Assembly (NCBI GenBank): GCA_902806565.1
Contig: CADCXA010000059.1
Coordinates: 310,001 to 374,000 of the forward strand
Reading direction: 5' to 3'
Length of the DNA stretch: 64,000 nucleotides
DNA from: Hypoxylon rubiginosum
Lineage: Eukaryota; Ascomycota; Sordariomycetes; Xylariales; Hypoxylaceae
How positions within the stretch are numbered: position 1 is the stretch's first letter; each line of letters opens with the position of its first letter. Positions 60,281 through 64,000 of the stretch are shown here, piece by piece. The position numbers and the translations under genes are program-made. Below the pieces are notes generated by a model. The model ran no database searches, was not told where the DNA came from, and saw nothing but the letters and a program-made list of their open reading frames with translations.

Positions 60281-60655
60281 ATGAGTGAGTCGGGCGTTTC
60301 TAAATCCATCTTGCCGTTGTTATTTGGCACTATGGCGTCGCACTCAGAAGAATTGAACATCCTGCGAGGTACTGGAGCATGGTCTCAATTCGTTTACGCT
60401 TCATCGAATAATACTGCTCATGCCGTCGGTATCCCTCAGGCACTAGACACCGCATCTCTCGAAGATGATGATCTTGTCGGCATCAGCGCTGATTCGGGAG
60501 TCACCGGCGCACCAAAAGCATGGGAACCGGTCTTTGATAACGACTTCTGGCACGGGTTTAACGGGGTCACATCCGTCGACGAAAGACCTATATGTCATTC
60601 ATCCACCCAAAGTGGTATTTCGAGTAGCAGTGCGAATCAAACATCGCTATCCTAG
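60281..60655 (+). CDS. doubtful small ORF
   Basis: 124 codons from an ATG, with MSESGVSKSILPLLFG at the start and a Ser-rich end. Composition is protein-like (FDNDFWHGFNG) but there is no known motif, signal peptide or membrane segment. It could be a small gene, an exon of a larger one, or chance. Confidence 0.3.
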   Translation: MSESGVSKSILPLLFGTMASHSEELNILRGTGAWSQFVYASSNNTAHAVGIPQALDTASLEDDDLVGISADSGVTGAPKAWEPVFDNDFWHGFNGVTSVDERPICHSSTQSGISSSSANQTSLS

Positions 60656-61417
60656 GGCCTGGGGGCTTGGTACGCAGTTGACCATGTCCGTTCTGGGCCT
60701 AAACTATCTCCGGCTTGTGGAAAATTGATGCCACTGAGATAGCCAGGACGAGAGAACACAAAATAGCGAAACCCGAACTCACCAACAAAGTATTAGGCAC
60801 TATACGATCGTCAGTACCCGTCCAGTGCCAGTCATCACGCAAGACAATCTCTCCAATTTGTCGCCATTAATCAACCACCGATCTAATGGATAAAGGCACC
60901 ACTCTGAATATTGCATTGGCCAGCGACGGTTCCGAAATGCATCTATTCAGTTAAGCAGAAAGACTACGACCGGCATGGCCGCTTCCTATATGCAGGTCGT
61001 CCAGCTGATCATGCAGTGCAGCTTGTCTTGCGCGTATCATTGGGTGGTGTGGATGAGTTGTCAGTTGAAAAGTCGGGGGAAAATAAGATCACCAGGACTG
61101 GGTCGGGGCGGGGGTCTTGGTCTTGAATCCCGGAGGGGTTTGGATGGCGGGCCGATAAAATTGCGCCATGTTACCCCCTTAATGTAGATTACATAATCAT
61201 CTATCGATAGGGTGAAAAGGGGTTCTTAGAATCTCTTCAAAGACAACAACAACCACAATAAATTACAGCGTCTCCTTTCTCATCTATTGAAATAGGCGGC
61301 ACCGTATCATTTCATGTGTAATGCATTTTATTCTATTTAAATCGTCTAGATATTATATTTTTATAGCATTTAAGGTCGTTCTAAGACTCGATCTAGAAAG
61401 AAGAAATAGTAGAATGG
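60656..61417. other. 760-base intergenic region
   Basis: 3' flank of the HET gene. No feature recognised. Confidence 0.45.
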
Positions 61418-63972
61418 CTAGGTTAACAATATGTCGTCCAGGTCATCGCTACCAAGTTTCTTCCAGACCGTTCCATTCATAACCCCCTTAAAAAATGATG
61501 GTCCTATTACGTTATAGCCGTCACCATCTTCTCGTAGAATCATTGGCATGCTTACTCCTGCGATCAGGGCCACCACGTCGCCTTCTCTTGCAGATCTCGG
61601 TATAACGCCAGCTTCACTATAAGAGCCTTCACAGACACCCAACGCCATGTGCTCGCTGTTGAAGTAATTTGTCAGATCCACGTGGAAATCGAAAGGGGTC
61701 CTGACCCTTTTTGGTAGAAGCTTCGCCGCCTCGTCTACCCATTGCCGCAATCGTGTATCCCAACTCCACAGAAATGACCATTTATGTACTCGCTGGAATT
61801 GCTTCAGTGTCCACTCTGGCCCTTTTTGGATACCCGAGACCATGGCCATGCGCCATCTGTACCGAATATTTTTAAGGCCTTCATAATCCTGCCGATCCGC
61901 CACGAGTCTTGATAGTTCGTCTATCTTGATCGATGTACGGATATTTGGAAACTCGGAATAGGGAACGTCTTTAACACGTCTGAACGCCTCGAGGAATGCC
62001 TTCATACTGTCTAGTAATTCCTCTTCTGAAGCAGTATCAGAAAGACTCTTGATCCATCCGGAAGACCAAGAGATACGACCGATGGCAATGCCAGTCACGT
62101 TAAGACTTGAAAGAAAAATTAGCAACTGCTCTTGAATAGTGCTAGGCTGTTACCAAGCGGGCTTGATTGGACTCCTGAGGGGGCAACTAGAAGGGGGGAA
62201 AAACCAATCACATACTGCTCTCCGCAACAAAAGCTCCATCGCTTTTTGCTTCCTGGCGTAGCGCATGGGTATCGCTTCGTAATTAGCAAAGATGTCCTGC
62301 TGAAAAGGTTTAACTGTTTGTTATACCATTTATTGAATCGGGAACCGTGGTGGAAGGTAGCGTCAATCCAGGAAGGCCGAGTAGTGGACCAATTTATAAC
62401 CCAGGACGGAGACCTCCGTACCTTCGAATGAGAGGTGAATAGCAAGATGTCCAGGTTTCTCGTATGTGTCAGGAGATCCATGAACAAGTACCGGTAAACC
62501 AACTTCACGCCCGATGTAGTGTAGTCTGGAGTATCGTATTCGGAACGGAGAAGACTATGTGTCGCATAAAACTTATCCTTAGCATAAAGAGACTTTCGTC
62601 CGTGGATCTCTATGAAAAGTGATTCAGAGGATTTATAAGGGTAAAATCGAAACCTGGCAGCACCTATCGATATGGCGAAGGGAATCAAAGACGGCCAGGC
62701 GAAGAACCAGGCTATTCTAATTATCCAATAGTAGATAAGCGTTGCATTAGTCTTCTTCGCCAAACGTGGGAATACTGCAATGCCGATCGAAAGAAGGAAG
62801 AATAATGCAAAATGTGCACCGAGAAGAATCTTGAAAAATAGCCAGCCACGCTGAAGATATTTTGGGTGCAGTTCCAACTCTTGATACAGAGTCCGGTCCT
62901 GATCTGCGTTGACGATGCCATTACCGAAGAAGGCTGTCCAGATGCTGACCAACCGTTGCCACCTCAGGAGATCCCTTGGGAATCTCACGCCGATGGAATG
63001 CCAGCGGAAAAACTCCACGTACCTCACGCTGTATGCTAAAGCCTGCAAGGGTATCGCCTTCTTGCCGCATACGATGATGACCTTGTCCGAGAGCAACACT
63101 TCCTGTAACGTCCAAAGGCGCTCGACCCACGGACGACTTAGAAGATCCTGGATTCCGTTGTAGTGCGGCCATATCCGTATTGTTATGCTCCTGAAATACA
63201 GATAGAAACTAAGACGCAAAGCCATAGAATTGCCGGTGGGTATTCCGTTCTCCCAAGTCTGGCCGTCTCTAGCGTTCTTGGAGATGAGAAAACTGAAGGG
63301 TAGTCCGCCTTTACCGAAGTAATCCATCGCCGCATCGGTATCCTTCGTCCCCTCCCCAAGCCAGACGTAGACGGCTTGCGCCCCCGTGGAAGAATACAGC
63401 CTTCCCATAAGGGGGATCTGCACGCTCTTTTCGTGGACGTTATCTTGGTCGATGCAGATGGAGTCAACCCAGATAGTGAGGGGACCAAATCCTCGCATCT
63501 GACGAAGAGCGGACAAGCAGTTTTTCGTTACTTCGACCAGATGCCCATTACAAGATATCGTGTCCTTCGGCTCGGAATATTCACCCCACACGTAGGACAG
63601 CGCTGTGAAGAAAAGGTGCTCGTCCAGGTCGACGACACGCAATTGCCCGGTGACGGGTCCATCTTCAGACTCTTCTAGATCAAGCACACGGATCGACGTG
63701 CGAGTATTGAGCGGAAGCGCAGCATAGAGTGCTGCCTTCCCTTCAGATATATTTTCTTGAGAGGAGGTGAAGCCCTCGCCAGGGGATAGGCTTGTAGTCG
63801 CCGAGTTTTCAACGCTTAAGAGGCTTTCGTGCGAAACTGAGCCCACAATACCAGATCCCGACGGTGGAGGGGACCCTCCCCTTGGCGGGTAAGAAAGTAG
63901 CGGGATCTGGCTAGAGGGATCAACACCACCTAACTCCTCGAGGCTGTCGGCGTATGTCGCGTGATTCGGCAT
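61418..63972 (-). CDS. HET-domain (heterokaryon incompatibility) protein with two membrane segments
   Basis: Two exons, 63972-62216 and 62105-61418, with a 110-base intron (donor GTATGT, acceptor TTTCAAG after a pyrimidine tract); the product has 814 residues. The HET domain spans about residues 120-290: FTALSYVWGEYSEP, the IWVDSICIDQDNVHEKSVQIP block and AVYVWLGEG are its conserved parts, followed by RPWVERLWTLQEV. Two strongly hydrophobic stretches at about 378-402 and 412-438 suggest membrane anchoring, which most HET proteins lack. The splice joins CCGE to HLNVTGIAIGRI, the usual C-terminal repeat region of this family. An alternative acceptor (CCTAG at about 62141) would also keep frame and add about 12 residues. 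HET proteins trigger cell death when unlike fungal strains fuse; the recognition partner is unknown. No stop or frameshift breaks the gene. Confidence 0.9.
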
Positions 63973-64000
63973 CGATTGATTTCGACCTAGACCCTAGACG

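Overview
The window looks like nuclear DNA of a filamentous ascomycete (Pezizomycotina, probably a Sordariomycete). The support is short introns of about 43-250 bases with GTRNGT donors and CTAAC/CTGAC-like branch sites, a set of typical fungal genes (class I myosin, NADPH oxidase of the NoxA type, DHHC palmitoyltransferase of the Pfa4 type, HET-domain protein, Zn2Cys6 factor), and a very AT-rich block that carries the marks of repeat-induced point mutation (RIP). No bacterial, viral or organellar genes were recognised.

Layout. 1-3098 has no convincing gene, only minisatellites and a diverged duplication. A family-2 glycosyltransferase with a long Pro-rich repeat tail (3099-5387, minus) is followed by a spindle-pole-body coiled-coil gene (7327-11445, plus), an MFS monocarboxylate-type transporter (11894-13539, minus), the exon-junction RNA-binding protein Y14/RBM8A (14380-14951, plus), an acidic protein of unknown function (16231-17229, plus), a Pfa4-like palmitoyltransferase (17811-19466, plus) and class I myosin (19906-23723, minus). 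A gene-free stretch of 5 kb leads to noxA (28754-30635, plus).

From about 32.27 to 51.9 kb the base composition collapses to nearly pure A+T. I read this as two nested LTR retrotransposons ruined by RIP. The outer element (32702-51905) has 323-base direct LTRs and a GTAAT/ATAAT target duplication. A second element with 278-base LTRs (33851-46088) is inserted inside it. The LTR copies of each pair differ, as far as I can read, only by transitions and without gaps. The last 13 or so bases of the right outer LTR escaped mutation, so the edge of RIP can be seen at base level.

Right of the block lies more accessory-looking DNA: a GC-rich gene relic (52252-52611), a MATE efflux transporter (53309-54769, plus), a four-exon gene for a small Cys-rich secreted protein (55215-56149, plus), a five-exon transcription factor joining a Zn2Cys6 cluster to C2H2 fingers (56406-59698, minus), a doubtful small ORF and a HET-domain protein with two membrane segments (61418-63972, minus).

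The left genes are mostly housekeeping functions for polarised growth, secretion and the cell surface (myosin I in endocytosis, Pfa4 in chitin synthase palmitoylation, GT2, NoxA). The right genes (HET, secreted protein, MATE) are typical of variable fungal regions. Exon borders were placed by eye from splice consensus and reading frame; each spliced model keeps its frame to the stop.
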